The position numbers and the translations under genes are program-made. From positions 372,001 to 436,000 of the forward strand of contig JADKHX010000003.1 of NCBI GenBank assembly GCA_016721505.1: a DNA stretch of 64,000 bases. Direction: 5' to 3'. Below are positions 33,865 through 42,248 of the stretch, piece by piece. Each line of letters begins with the position of its first letter. Position 1 is the stretch's first letter. The DNA comes from Rhodocyclaceae bacterium. GTDB taxonomy: Bacteria > Pseudomonadota > Gammaproteobacteria > Burkholderiales > Rhodocyclaceae. The notes under the pieces are model-generated. The model searched no databases and was not told where the DNA came from. It saw nothing but the letters and a program-made list of their open reading frames with translations.

Positions 33865-35483
33865 GTTTCATCCGCCGACGAATCCAGCAGCAGCTTGCCC
33901 GGATTCATGATGCGTTGCGGATCGAAATGACGACACAGCGCAGCCAGTGCGCTCATGCCCAGTGCGCCTTTTTCTAGCGGTAGATTTGCTGCATGATCGC
34001 GCCCCACACCATGCTGGTGGCTCACCGTGCCACCATGCGCCGCAATCGCCGCGGACACGGCGGCTTTGTAGTTTTGCCAACGCTCAAAGTTCGGCGTGAA
34101 TCCGCCCGGTGCAGTGGCCCAAACGAAGGTGGAATATATGCTGCTGCCTTGCGGATACAAGTGCGACAAATGCGTGAAGGCGTGGCATTTTTCACCATAG
34201 GCGGCGAAGGTCTCGCGCGCCGCATTCTCCATCGCTTGCATGCAATTTTTCACTTGCGGCCAATCCACTGCCGTCTCTATTGTGTCGGCGGAATAGCCGT
34301 TTTCCCACAATGCATTTCGTAGATATGGGCCTTTAAAGCGATTTTCCGCCCACTTCGCGCCCATGCCCTTTCCGCAATACACCGCGCCTTGTTTGGCGAG
34401 TACCTGCCGCGCAATTTTCAGTGCGTGTGCACTCGTCCGCTTGTCGCCTGTCGTGCCGAGCGTCAGCAAGCATTTACCTTGGCTACAGCCACGCATACTT
34501 AAATAACTTTCGAGTAGCGCAATTTGTTTCGGGTGCCCGGCCATCGCCAAGTTGGTATAGGTCTCTACAGCATTCGACACACGCAACATCGATAGTGGCA
34601 ATTTCATTTGCACAAGCTCGCGCACACCGGCTTCGGCCGCATCCCAACTCGGCAAGAAAATCGCGTGGAAGCTTTCATGTTCCGGCAATGGCGTGACGCG
34701 AACGATGACTTCGGTTAGCACGCCAAATCTTCCCTCCGATCCCAGCACCATTTCGCGCAAATCCGGCCCGGCACTAGACGCAGGGAAGGTTGGAATATTC
34801 AGTGTGCCGACGGGCGTTTCCACTCGACCGCCGGCGAACATTTGCTCGATGCGACCATAGCGTAATGACTGCTGCCCGCTAGAGCGCGTCACCACCCAGC
34901 CGCCGACTGTGCTGTATTCAAACGATTGCGGAAAGTGCCCCAGAGTGTAGCCCTGTGCACGCAATTGTGCCTCGACCAATGGCCCTGCTGTACCTGCGCC
35001 GAAGGTCGCGAGCTGACTTAATTTATCCAAGTGCAATAGGCGATTCATGCGTGTCAGATTGATCGACAGTACAGGTCGAGTGCTTTGCGGGCAATCCAAA
35101 TGGCCCGCGACGCTGGTGCCGCCGGCGAAGGGGATCACCATCCAATTGTTGGCCTGCGCGGCATCCAGCAATTCGCGCACTTGGCCGCTACTCTCAGGGA
35201 AGGCGACACCATCCGGCACTGTTGGCAGCGCACCCACGCGCCGCCGCAACCAATCGTGAAAACTTTCGCCCAGCGCTACTTTGAATCGCTCGCCCGCATC
35301 GGTCGTAATTAAGGGATGCGCGGGCAATCGCGATGCAGGAAGTCTGCTCAGAAAACCTTGCAGCGTCGCGTCAGGTGGTTGCGATGCCATCGGTGCGCCA
35401 GCGAGCTCACGCAACATTGTTAAAGCATCGGCATTCAGTGTCGCTACTGTGGCGTCATCGCCCCATCCATTCCATCGTCGCAT
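33852..35483 (-). CDS. FAD-binding oxidase, alkylglycerone-phosphate-synthase-like
   Basis: 543 residues from the ATG at 35483, chosen because a GGGAG ribosome-binding site lies 7 bp upstream; an ORF start at 35546 would run through a repeat copy. The PCMH-type FAD domain has VIPFAGGTSVAGHLD, FPQSFEYSTVGGWVVTRSSG and LREMVLGSEGRFGVLTEV. The C-terminal HQHGVGRDHAANLPLEKG resembles the active-site loop of AGPS/GlcD-type enzymes. The AGPS family makes the ether bond of ether lipids; bacterial relatives with this layout are not characterised. First gene of a four-gene operon. Confidence 0.83.
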   Translation of the reverse strand: MRRWNGWGDDATVATLNADALTMLRELAGAPMASQPPDATLQGFLSRLPASRLPAHPLITTDAGERFKVALGESFHDWLRRRVGALPTVPDGVAFPESSGQVRELLDAAQANNWMVIPFAGGTSVAGHLDCPQSTRPVLSINLTRMNRLLHLDKLSQLATFGAGTAGPLVEAQLRAQGYTLGHFPQSFEYSTVGGWVVTRSSGQQSLRYGRIEQMFAGGRVETPVGTLNIPTFPASSAGPDLREMVLGSEGRFGVLTEVIVRVTPLPEHESFHAIFLPSWDAAEAGVRELVQMKLPLSMLRVSNAVETYTNLAMAGHPKQIALLESYLSMRGCSQGKCLLTLGTTGDKRTSAHALKIARQVLAKQGAVYCGKGMGAKWAENRFKGPYLRNALWENGYSADTIETAVDWPQVKNCMQAMENAARETFAAYGEKCHAFTHLSHLYPQGSSIYSTFVWATAPGGFTPNFERWQNYKAAVSAAIAAHGGTVSHQHGVGRDHAANLPLEKGALGMSALAALCRHFDPQRIMNPGKLLLDSSADETWVS

Positions 35484-35525
35484 AGCTAGCTCCCGATTCG
35501 CATTGAGTTTGGATTGTAGTGAATG

Positions 35526-35552
35526 ACAGCGTGCGGCCAGCACCAACTGACA
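35526..35552 (+). repeat. dispersed 27-bp repeat, copy 9 (upstream of AGPS-like gene)
   Basis: Arm ACAGCGTGCGGC, core CAGCACCAACT, end GACA. It lies 42 bp upstream of the AGPS-like start in the divergent region. Confidence 0.8.
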
Positions 35553-35643
35553 GATTTATGTCGGTCAAATTGAACAAGTCTCGCCGCACTGAAGAATTCG
35601 CTCAGCTATTATTGCCAATTACTTAGGGTAGGAGTGCGCCGCA

Positions 35644-36708
35644 ATGCCATATAACTTCCGCCAGCGTTACGCCATATTCTTGGCATCAATTTTCTGCGTT
35701 GTATTCCCAAGCACGAGCATTGCTGCTTGTGCGGAAAGCGACAAAGCCTGCTTGAAGGAAGCGCAACGCAAACATCCGGTTGCTCAGGCCGCTTTTTGGC
35801 AAGCGCAATTGGCGAAGCCATTTGAACAAAGAATTGGCGCCGCACCGGCCGAGCTGGTGGATTACGTTCTATTGGACAATATGTTGAGTGGGTTTCCTGA
35901 GCGGCCGAAAATACCTAGCATCACAGCGGAGTTCAGACGTGACATCGACACTGCTATGGCCGAAATTCCCCAAGCAATTCGGCGCGCGCTGGAAAGGCGG
36001 CTGGCAGGAATTTATTTGGTTCAGGGTTTGGGTGGCAGCGGATACACCGACCGATTCTCTAGTGCCGATGGCAAGCCCGCTGGAGCCTACATCGTCTTGG
36101 ATGTTGACGTGCTTTCGGCGCGCAAAGCCAACGAGTGGGCAACATGGAAAGAGCGCACCCCGTTCAAACCCAACAACAATACAACATTGATGGCGACGAT
36201 AGAAACGCCGGAAAACGACACTCGTAAAAACGCGATCCAATATATTTTGCTGCACGAAATCGGCCACGTCCTGGCGATCGGGCAGTCGATTCATCCACCA
36301 TGGTGGGAAAACTTCAAGGGCGAAAATCTTTCGCAATATCCTTTCGCTTCTTTGTCGTGGCAATTTTCAAAGCAGACCGGAAAATTTGTCTCGAACTATG
36401 AAGAAAATTTCTGGCTGCGTCCCAAAGTCGTCTACTACCTCGGTGCCAAGTTAAACGCCAATCACGCTGAAATGGGCTACGCACAACTCGAAGCGACAAA
36501 TTTCCCGACGCTTTACGCCGCGACAAATCCCTTTGATGACTTCGCCGAATCCTTCGTCACCTATGTGCATACAGTGATGATGAAAAAGCCTTTTGAAGTG
36601 GCGATTCAACGTAACGGAAAAACTGTCAAACGTTTTGGCAGTTGCTGGGAGACCGAACGATGCAAGCAAAAGCGTGTATTGATTGAGGAACTACTCAAAG
36701 AATTTTGA
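35644..36708 (+). CDS. secreted putative zinc metallopeptidase
   Basis: 354 residues with a signal peptide (IFLASIFCVVFPSTSIAAC). The HEIGH motif at residues 204-208 is a zincin HExxH site. A later FDDFAESFVTYVH could give the third zinc ligand (Glu) as in gluzincins. Four cysteines near the N- and C-termini (CAESDKAC, CWETERC) may form disulfides. I cannot place it in a named family. A TAGGAG ribosome-binding site precedes the ATG. Confidence 0.7.
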   Translation: MPYNFRQRYAIFLASIFCVVFPSTSIAACAESDKACLKEAQRKHPVAQAAFWQAQLAKPFEQRIGAAPAELVDYVLLDNMLSGFPERPKIPSITAEFRRDIDTAMAEIPQAIRRALERRLAGIYLVQGLGGSGYTDRFSSADGKPAGAYIVLDVDVLSARKANEWATWKERTPFKPNNNTTLMATIETPENDTRKNAIQYILLHEIGHVLAIGQSIHPPWWENFKGENLSQYPFASLSWQFSKQTGKFVSNYEENFWLRPKVVYYLGAKLNANHAEMGYAQLEATNFPTLYAATNPFDDFAESFVTYVHTVMMKKPFEVAIQRNGKTVKRFGSCWETERCKQKRVLIEELLKEF

Positions 36709-36790
36709 CAGTTTGTCCTTGATACGTGGAGAGATTGCCAGTGTTCCAAGCCTTGTAGATCACAATTACAACAACCCAACACTCCAATCG

Positions 36791-36819
36791 TTGTCTAGTA
36801 TGGCTTAGGGGTCGATAAT
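36791..36819 (+). promoter_or_regulatory. candidate sigma-70 promoter of the aldo/keto reductase gene
   Basis: TTGTCT (4 of 6), a 17-bp spacer and GATAAT (5 of 6 to TATAAT), ending 33 bp upstream of the ATG. An AGGGAG ribosome-binding site lies between. Confidence 0.55.
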
Positions 36820-36852
36820 CTATCCCTACGAAAAAACCAAAAGGGAGCAAAC

Positions 36853-37833
36853 ATGCAATATCGCCGTCTCGGTCAAGCTGGGCTGCAAGTCAGCGAACTT
36901 TCGCTTGGCTCTTGGGTCACTTATCACAATCAAGTTGATACGAATTCGGCGAAGGAAATGCTTGCCGCCGCGATGGATATGGGAATCAACTTTTTTGACA
37001 ATGCCGAAGCCTATGCACTGGGCAGAAGTGAGCAGGTGATGGGCGATGCGATCAAGGCGCTGAATTGGCCGCGACTCAATTACATCGTCTCCACAAAATT
37101 CTTCTGGGGCTTGTCGCGTGGCCCGCACTCGGCGAATCGCAAAGACACATTGAATCGAAAATATTTGATGCAAGCCATCGATGGATCACTTCAGCGCATG
37201 GGGCTGGATTTCATTGACTTGGTGTATTGCCATCGTCCCGATCCGCACACCCCGCTGGAAGAAACCGTTTGGGCGATGAGCGACATGATCACACGCGGCA
37301 AGGCGCTGTACTGGGGAACCAGCGAATGGTCGGCAGCGGAAATTCGTGCGGCGTGGGAAATCGCCGACAAACATCATCTGCATAAGCCGGTGATGGAGCA
37401 ACCACAATACAACCTGTTTCATCGCAAGCGTGTCGAGCAGGAATACGCGGCGCTCTACGATGACATTGGACTTGGACTGACCACTTGGAGTCCGCTGGCC
37501 AGCGGCTTGCTCACCGGAAAATACGCCAACGGGATTCCCGAGAAGAGTCGAGCGACGCTTAAAGGCATGGATTTTTTGGTAGCGGGACTGACCGACCAAG
37601 CCAAGAATCAGGCGGTTGGAAAATTTCAACAAATTGCCGTCGGTCTCGATTGCAGCGTGGCGCAATTGGCGATTGCCTGGGCTGCTAAAAATCCGCGCGT
37701 CAGTACGGTGATCCTTGGCGCATCGTCGCTAGCGCAGTTTGAGCACAATATGAAAGCGCTAGAGGTATTGCCGAAACTGACGCCTGAGGTCCTGGCTGGG
37801 CTTGATGCGATTAGTGTGCCGTTGGCAGAATAG
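36853..37833 (+). CDS. aldo/keto reductase, Kv-channel beta-subunit-like
   Basis: 326 residues. The AKR tetrad is visible: Asp and Tyr in FFDNAEAYALGRSEQVMG, Lys in VSTKFFWG and His in VYCHRPDPHTPLEETV. The NADPH-binding end VSTVILGASSLAQFEHN is intact. The sequence YGRSE-like block and TWSPLASGLLTGKYANG match the voltage-gated potassium channel beta-subunit subgroup. It reduces carbonyls with NADPH; native substrate unknown. Monocistronic, with its own promoter candidate. Confidence 0.92.
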   Translation: MQYRRLGQAGLQVSELSLGSWVTYHNQVDTNSAKEMLAAAMDMGINFFDNAEAYALGRSEQVMGDAIKALNWPRLNYIVSTKFFWGLSRGPHSANRKDTLNRKYLMQAIDGSLQRMGLDFIDLVYCHRPDPHTPLEETVWAMSDMITRGKALYWGTSEWSAAEIRAAWEIADKHHLHKPVMEQPQYNLFHRKRVEQEYAALYDDIGLGLTTWSPLASGLLTGKYANGIPEKSRATLKGMDFLVAGLTDQAKNQAVGKFQQIAVGLDCSVAQLAIAWAAKNPRVSTVILGASSLAQFEHNMKALEVLPKLTPEVLAGLDAISVPLAE

Positions 37834-37968
37834 AAAATTTAGCGCGCACTCGCGGCCTTATCCCCTTAGCGTAGGCAAAGTCAATCGTTGAGTTCGGACA
37901 GGTATAGACGAGATTTACTTAAGACTCGTTAGAATTTTCGAACGCCACCGTGCCAGATAAGATGAGGG

Positions 37969-38004
37969 TTAGGCGCCTTGCTTTTCAATCAACTCAGTCT
38001 TGAG
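37969..38004 (-). pseudogene. remnant of a gloA 3' end
   Basis: Directly after the dioxygenase stop codon and in the same frame, 11 codons read L-K-T-E-L-I-E-K-Q-G-A and then stop. The true gloA at 40567 ends Y-K-I-E-L-I-E-R-K-A-A. The similarity extends to the bases after the stop. It looks like the last scrap of a second glyoxalase gene. The rest of the 171-bp gap before 38005 shows nothing else. Confidence 0.4.
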
Positions 38005-38781
38005 CTAAGCCGCATCAAAGGCAAAACTGTCCATCGCCAAGGTGCCAAGGCTGAATCCTTGATAGACGATGCGGGTGGCGAAATTTTCTCCGGCTGCCCC
38101 GAGCGCGACAAAGATCGGTAGCAAATGTTCTTCCGTCGGATGCGCCTGCGCGGCGTTTGGTGCTAGGCGGCGGTAGTCAAACAAGGCGGGCAGATCGCGC
38201 CGATTGAGCGCATCAACAAACCAATCTCGAAACGCTGTGGCGTAAGGCTTCGCCATGTTTTCCGGCGCGTCGAAAACCAAATCGCGCAGATTGTGCACCA
38301 GGCCGCCGGATGCCAAAAGCATGACGCCAGTGGACAATAAAGGCGCGAGTTGCTGTCCAAGGCTATAGTGAAATTCAGGCGAGTGGTTGGGCATCACAGC
38401 GAATTGGATCACTGGAATATCGGCCTGCGGATACATCGCTGAGAGCGGCATCCACGCGCCGTGATCCAAACCGCGCTGCTGGTCGATATTAATCTGAGGT
38501 ATCAAGGTGAGGACTTCCTGCGCCAGATCGACAGCGCCTGGTGCGAGATAGCGAATCTCATACAACGCAGGCGGGAAGCCGTAGAAGTCGTGAATCGTTT
38601 CTGGTTTTGCCGATGCGCTCACGGCAGGAGCCGCAGTGGTCCAATGCGCCGATACGGCAAGTATGGCGCGCGGCTGTGGCAGTGATTGCGCTAGTGCTTG
38701 CCATGCGGAAGTCGCGTCGCTAGGTTCGATCGCCAGCATTGGCGAGCCGTGGGAAATGAAAAGCGGGGGGAAGTTGCTCAC
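38005..38781 (-). CDS. LigB/DODA-type class III extradiol dioxygenase (GTG start)
   Basis: 258 residues from the GTG at 38781, giving VSNFPPLFISHGSPM, the normal opening of the family. The ATG at 38853 would add 24 residues read from the upstream gene. Iron ligands are likely in SHGSPM, SAHWTT and LDHGAWMPLSAMYP. Family members open catechol rings such as DOPA using non-heme iron. The real substrate is unknown. It follows the bPH-like gene by 4 bp. Confidence 0.87.
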   Translation of the reverse strand: MSNFPPLFISHGSPMLAIEPSDATSAWQALAQSLPQPRAILAVSAHWTTAAPAVSASAKPETIHDFYGFPPALYEIRYLAPGAVDLAQEVLTLIPQINIDQQRGLDHGAWMPLSAMYPQADIPVIQFAVMPNHSPEFHYSLGQQLAPLLSTGVMLLASGGLVHNLRDLVFDAPENMAKPYATAFRDWFVDALNRRDLPALFDYRRLAPNAAQAHPTEEHLLPIFVALGAAGENFATRIVYQGFSLGTLAMDSFAFDAA

Positions 38782-38785
38782 GAAT

Positions 38786-39994
38786 TCATCTTCGCAAATA
38801 GCTTTCAATTTCTCGTTGAACGATTTGCGCTTCTCCTTGCGTATCAAAGCCACCGATTATTTTTTTTCTTTTTCCATTGGTCAAAGTCATATGAACTTCA
38901 AGTTTGAAAACCATTTGCTGGCTGTTGCCGTGACCAATTCTCGATTTTTGAACATTAAGCGACTTGATGTTTTGTGTTGGAAACGAACCAGAACCTAACC
39001 ATGGCAGGGGGCCGTGTTGGATTGTTAGTTGGGCACGACTGAGCTTGACTTGTGTGTTGTTTATTAGTTGTGCACTGGATACATACAACATCGATATTCC
39101 GATTGAAGCCAATGCTCCTAACGGAATCAATACCGATTCAAAAAAAATTGGTAGCAAAGGCCGAGAGCCAAATCGTGTCATAAAGCTCCAAGCAAGAAAT
39201 CCGGTAAAGCTCAGCCAAACTAAAGAAAAAATCAGCATAAAAATCGTTCGTTCACTACGCCATCGCTGAGCTATTAGAAGATCGGATCCTTGTGTGATTC
39301 GAGTTCGTTGATGCGCCGTCGCGGCGGGCAAGCTTGATTGAGAACCTATCGCGTTAGCGGATTTCAATCCCGGGTTGGAAAACGCGTGATCAATTTGAAT
39401 CTCATTGACCAGCTCATCTTTGATACCCAAAAATTGCTCAATTTTCTGCTCGATAGCCCGCGCCTGTTCGCCGGTCAAATTCAAGTTGCTGAGCAATCTG
39501 AGCGTGTTGCCGGTGCGATCAATCGCCAAGAGATCGTAAGGCGCCCACAGCGTTGCCATCTCGTCTCGCCGACGCACGGGGCTTAGCTTGGTAAATATTT
39601 GTTTGATAGTGTTAGTTTCGATTTCTCGATTGCCAAACCACGGCAGAGGACTATGACGAACCACAAGCTTGGATCGACTGACGTGAATTTGCGTGTGATT
39701 AATCGTGTGTGCCGAAATCTTGTACAGCGCGCAAAGTCCGGCAAACAAAAAAATTGGCACAAACAGATTGAACGGAAACGGATCGTGAGTGATTTTGCGC
39801 AGGACAGCATTTGGCAGGTCAGTCCAGTGAACTTCGCCAAATCCTGCGACGTTTGAAACCATCCAACCAACAAATATCAGTGCAATCACAATTCCAATGA
39901 CGTTGGAATTCGACCACTTCCAGATAATTGTCAGCTGGCCATCGCGCTGGTCGTTCTGCAAATTCTCTGGAAGTTCTAGATTGGCTGTCGCCAT
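38786..39994 (-). CDS. membrane protein with two duplicated PH-like/TM modules
   Basis: 402 residues, four hydrophobic segments in two pairs (about 30-50, 75-95, 245-265, 275-295). Each pair is followed by a related soluble module. The first contains TQIHVSRSKLVVRHSPLPWFG and NREIETNTIKQIF. The second contains TQVKLSRAQLTIQHGPLPWLG and GSFPTQNIKSLNV. The pattern is that of small bacterial PH-like (bPH) domains tied to membrane hairpins. So the protein arose by internal duplication. Function unknown. It is probably co-transcribed with the dioxygenase gene. Confidence 0.7.
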   Translation of the reverse strand: MATANLELPENLQNDQRDGQLTIIWKWSNSNVIGIVIALIFVGWMVSNVAGFGEVHWTDLPNAVLRKITHDPFPFNLFVPIFLFAGLCALYKISAHTINHTQIHVSRSKLVVRHSPLPWFGNREIETNTIKQIFTKLSPVRRRDEMATLWAPYDLLAIDRTGNTLRLLSNLNLTGEQARAIEQKIEQFLGIKDELVNEIQIDHAFSNPGLKSANAIGSQSSLPAATAHQRTRITQGSDLLIAQRWRSERTIFMLIFSLVWLSFTGFLAWSFMTRFGSRPLLPIFFESVLIPLGALASIGISMLYVSSAQLINNTQVKLSRAQLTIQHGPLPWLGSGSFPTQNIKSLNVQKSRIGHGNSQQMVFKLEVHMTLTNGKRKKIIGGFDTQGEAQIVQREIESYLRR

Positions 39995-40142
39995 TATTTT
40001 CTGCTCCTCGCTACTGTCTGGCGGATTACATATTGGGAATCAGGTTCCTAATTTGTAATAATTTTTCGCACTGCAATGATGCTTGCTTAATCAAGTTAAC
40101 TAAAGTTGTTCGCCATCAATACCTAGCTGGTTTCCGCACAAT

Positions 40143-40529
40143 CTAAAACCAAAGATCGGCCACGCATCGCCCATCTCGTGGCAGATCATCGAATTTGTCC
40201 AGCCCATCAAAATGATCAATCGGAAGTTTGGCAATTGGTTCCGGTTCAGTCAGTCGCAGATTCACTGCAATCCGACGTCGTCCGTCTTGCGTGGCCAGCG
40301 CTCGCCAGTAAGCGACGCAACCGCAGGTGGTGCAAAAGTGGAACTCGATGGCCTTGCCGCGAACGTAGGCTTGCGTTGGTCCCGCGACGTGAATGCCTTC
40401 GCCTTCAAAGTCATAAGCCCACAACACGCCGTAGCGTCGACACACTGTGCAGTTGCAAGCCGTCGCCGATTCGGGCATTCCTTTGAATTGCCAGGTGACT
40501 GCACCGCAGTGACAGGATCCTTTGATCAT
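40143..40529 (-). CDS. GFA family zinc protein (CENP-V/GFA domain)
   Basis: 128 residues. Zinc-binding cysteines are in GSCHCGAVTW, CNCTVCRRYG and CTTCGCVAYW, the standard GFA pattern. The family is named for a glutathione-dependent formaldehyde-activating enzyme, but most members have no proven activity. It is the last gene of the long minus-strand series, 37 bp after gloA. The 148-bp gap between it and the bPH-like gene holds no feature that I can see. Confidence 0.88.
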   Translation of the reverse strand: MIKGSCHCGAVTWQFKGMPESATACNCTVCRRYGVLWAYDFEGEGIHVAGPTQAYVRGKAIEFHFCTTCGCVAYWRALATQDGRRRIAVNLRLTEPEPIAKLPIDHFDGLDKFDDLPRDGRCVADLWF

Positions 40530-40566
40530 TGTTGCCTCCTAATAGCTGCTATCCAATCAAACCGAC

Positions 40567-40956
40567 CTAGGCAGCTTTCCTTTCAATCAACTCTATCTTG
40601 TACCCATCCGGATCATCGACAAACGCAATCACCGAGGTGCCGCCTTTCATTGGCCCTGCTTCGCGTGAGACTTTGCCGCCGCGTTGTTTGATTTGTGCGC
40701 ATGCGGCATAGGCATCCGAGACTTCGACGGCGATGTGACCGAAGGCATTGCCGAGTTGGTAGGAATCCACGCCCCAGTTGTGGGTGAGTTCAATCGCGCT
40801 GGCGAGTGATTCGTCTTCATAGCCGACGAAGGCGAGGGTGAATTTGCCTTCGGGGTAATCCTTGCGGCGTAGCAGTTTCATACCGAGGATTTCGGTGTAG
40901 AAAGCAATCGATGCATCGAGATTACCGACGCGAATCATGGTGTGCAAAATTCTCAT
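40567..40956 (-). CDS. gloA: lactoylglutathione lyase (glyoxalase I)
   Basis: 129 residues. Metal ligands are in the expected places: His in RILHTMIRVGNLDASI, Glu in SAIELTHNWG, His in NAFGHIAVEV and Glu in GYKIELIERKAA. The EILGMKLLRRKDYPEGKFTLAFVGY segment is highly typical of nickel-type proteobacterial GloA. It converts the methylglyoxal-glutathione hemithioacetal to lactoylglutathione. Confidence 0.96.
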   Translation of the reverse strand: MRILHTMIRVGNLDASIAFYTEILGMKLLRRKDYPEGKFTLAFVGYEDESLASAIELTHNWGVDSYQLGNAFGHIAVEVSDAYAACAQIKQRGGKVSREAGPMKGGTSVIAFVDDPDGYKIELIERKAA

Positions 40957-40965
40957 GGCATTTCC

Positions 40966-41718
40966 TTAAAGCAAAGGTAGTGTCGGTGCGATGGCTTTCA
41001 ATTCGGCGCGGGCGCTTTTCCAGTTGGGGCAAACCGATTCAACGACCGCCCAAAATTTTGCGCTGTGATTCATCTCGTGCAAATGGGCGAGTTCGTGCAC
41101 CACCACGTAGTCGCCCAGATGTGGCGGCAGATGGATGAGTCGCCAGTTGAGCCGTACGCCGGTTTTTTCACTGCAACTTCCCCAGCGGGTGCGGGCTGAG
41201 GACAGGCCGACACTCGGTGCATTGACGCGAACTTGCGGCGCGAATTCGTTGATGCGTTCAGTGAAATGTGCCAGTGCGCGTTTTTGCACGGCACGCCGCG
41301 CTAATAGATTCAGGTCGGCATCGGCGCGCGCTTCGAGCAGCAGGGTGTCGGCAATCCAGCGGCTTCGGTTGTGGCCGGGCAGCACGCGCACGGGGACGAG
41401 ATTGCCCAACAGCGGCAGCCGACTGCCGTCCTTGATGGCGAGGTGGCGTGGCTGCGCGCGAGCGCTAAGCTCAACAAGTTTTTTTAGCACCCAATCCGCA
41501 TGTTGATGAATGAAGGCTTCGATTTCCGTCGTGGTAATGCGCTTGGGTGCGCCGACGCGCAGGCCTCTATCGTCGATGTTCAGCGTCAAGCGGCGGCGAC
41601 TGCCTTGACGCACCACATAGGGCACGACGTTTTGGTTCAGCACGATGTGGCGCTGGCGCGGCTCGGTGGCTTCGGGCGGCAGCGTGGTGCGAAACAGCAG
41701 AAGTTGTTCTAGGCGCAT
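40966..41718 (-). CDS. YgjP-like metallopeptidase domain protein (DUF45)
   Basis: 250 residues from the ATG at 41718, preceded by AAGGAA; the ATG at 41772 is inside the upstream gene. The family signature is complete: RTRWGSCSEKTGVRLNWRLIHLPPHLGDYVVVHELAHLHEMNH, here broken for length as RTRWGSCS, LNWRLIHLPP and VVHELAHLHEMNHS. HELAH with the following His is a zinc site. Function in the cell is not settled. A degenerate paralogue lies immediately upstream. Confidence 0.9.
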   Translation of the reverse strand: MRLEQLLLFRTTLPPEATEPRQRHIVLNQNVVPYVVRQGSRRRLTLNIDDRGLRVGAPKRITTTEIEAFIHQHADWVLKKLVELSARAQPRHLAIKDGSRLPLLGNLVPVRVLPGHNRSRWIADTLLLEARADADLNLLARRAVQKRALAHFTERINEFAPQVRVNAPSVGLSSARTRWGSCSEKTGVRLNWRLIHLPPHLGDYVVVHELAHLHEMNHSAKFWAVVESVCPNWKSARAELKAIAPTLPLL

Positions 41719-41723
41719 TTCCT

Positions 41724-42248
41724 TCAGGCGGGCAATGCGCCGAACATATCGACAGTGGTGTTGGTCTGGCACAGCGCACTCAGCTGGCGCAAGGCTTTAT
41801 CAGCATGCTGAGCTATCGTTTGCGGTGCCTGAGCTATCAGCCGCCAATTGCAACGGACGGTGTTGGCATCGTCGACGCTAATCCACGGCGCGCGCGCGGC
41901 GAAAGACAATAAGACTTGTGGACTACGGCGTGTCACCAGCACCAACTGGCGATTTTGATTTTGCGCGAACAAGGTTTCGACATAGGCCACGCATTGCTGG
42001 CGCAGCCACGCTTCGGCGCTGTCTTGGATCTGCCGCGCGCTGGCTTCTGGCGGCAATGGCAGATGCAAGTTCTCGCCTTCAAGTGCTGCGACGGTGTGCG
42101 CGGTGCCAAGTCGCACGCGCAATTCGCGGCCCAGGTAGACGATGCCAACGCCGTCACACCAATCGATTGCGCAGTCCGGCAAGGCACCCAAACGCAGTGC
42201 TAATTGCGGTGCTTTTTTGGTGCTACGAGAGGACAGCGCCGCAGTCAT
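41724..42248 (-). CDS. degenerate YgjP-like paralogue without HExxH
   Basis: 174 residues. It aligns by eye with the middle of the following YgjP gene: an opening D-G-V-G-I-V-Y-L-G-R-E-L-R-V-R-L-G against D-G-S-R-L-P-L-L-G-N-L-V-P-V-R-V, and TVRCNWRLIAQAPQTI against VRLNWRLIHLPPHLG. The N-terminal third and the HELAH site are absent. Where the paralogue has the conserved RTRWGS block, this gene has R-Q-L-V-L-V-T-R-R encoded by a 27-bp repeat. Probably non-catalytic, perhaps decaying, yet the frame is open and the gene is tightly packed between plsC and YgjP. Confidence 0.6.
   Translation of the reverse strand: MTAALSSRSTKKAPQLALRLGALPDCAIDWCDGVGIVYLGRELRVRLGTAHTVAALEGENLHLPLPPEASARQIQDSAEAWLRQQCVAYVETLFAQNQNRQLVLVTRRSPQVLLSFAARAPWISVDDANTVRCNWRLIAQAPQTIAQHADKALRQLSALCQTNTTVDMFGALPA
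41925..41951 (+). repeat. dispersed 27-bp repeat, copy 10 (in YgjP paralogue)
   Basis: Arm ACGGCGTGTCAC, core CAGCACCAACT, end GGCG, a perfect consensus copy. Antisense to the gene, read in the frame R-Q-L-V-L-V-T-R-R. Confidence 0.92.
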
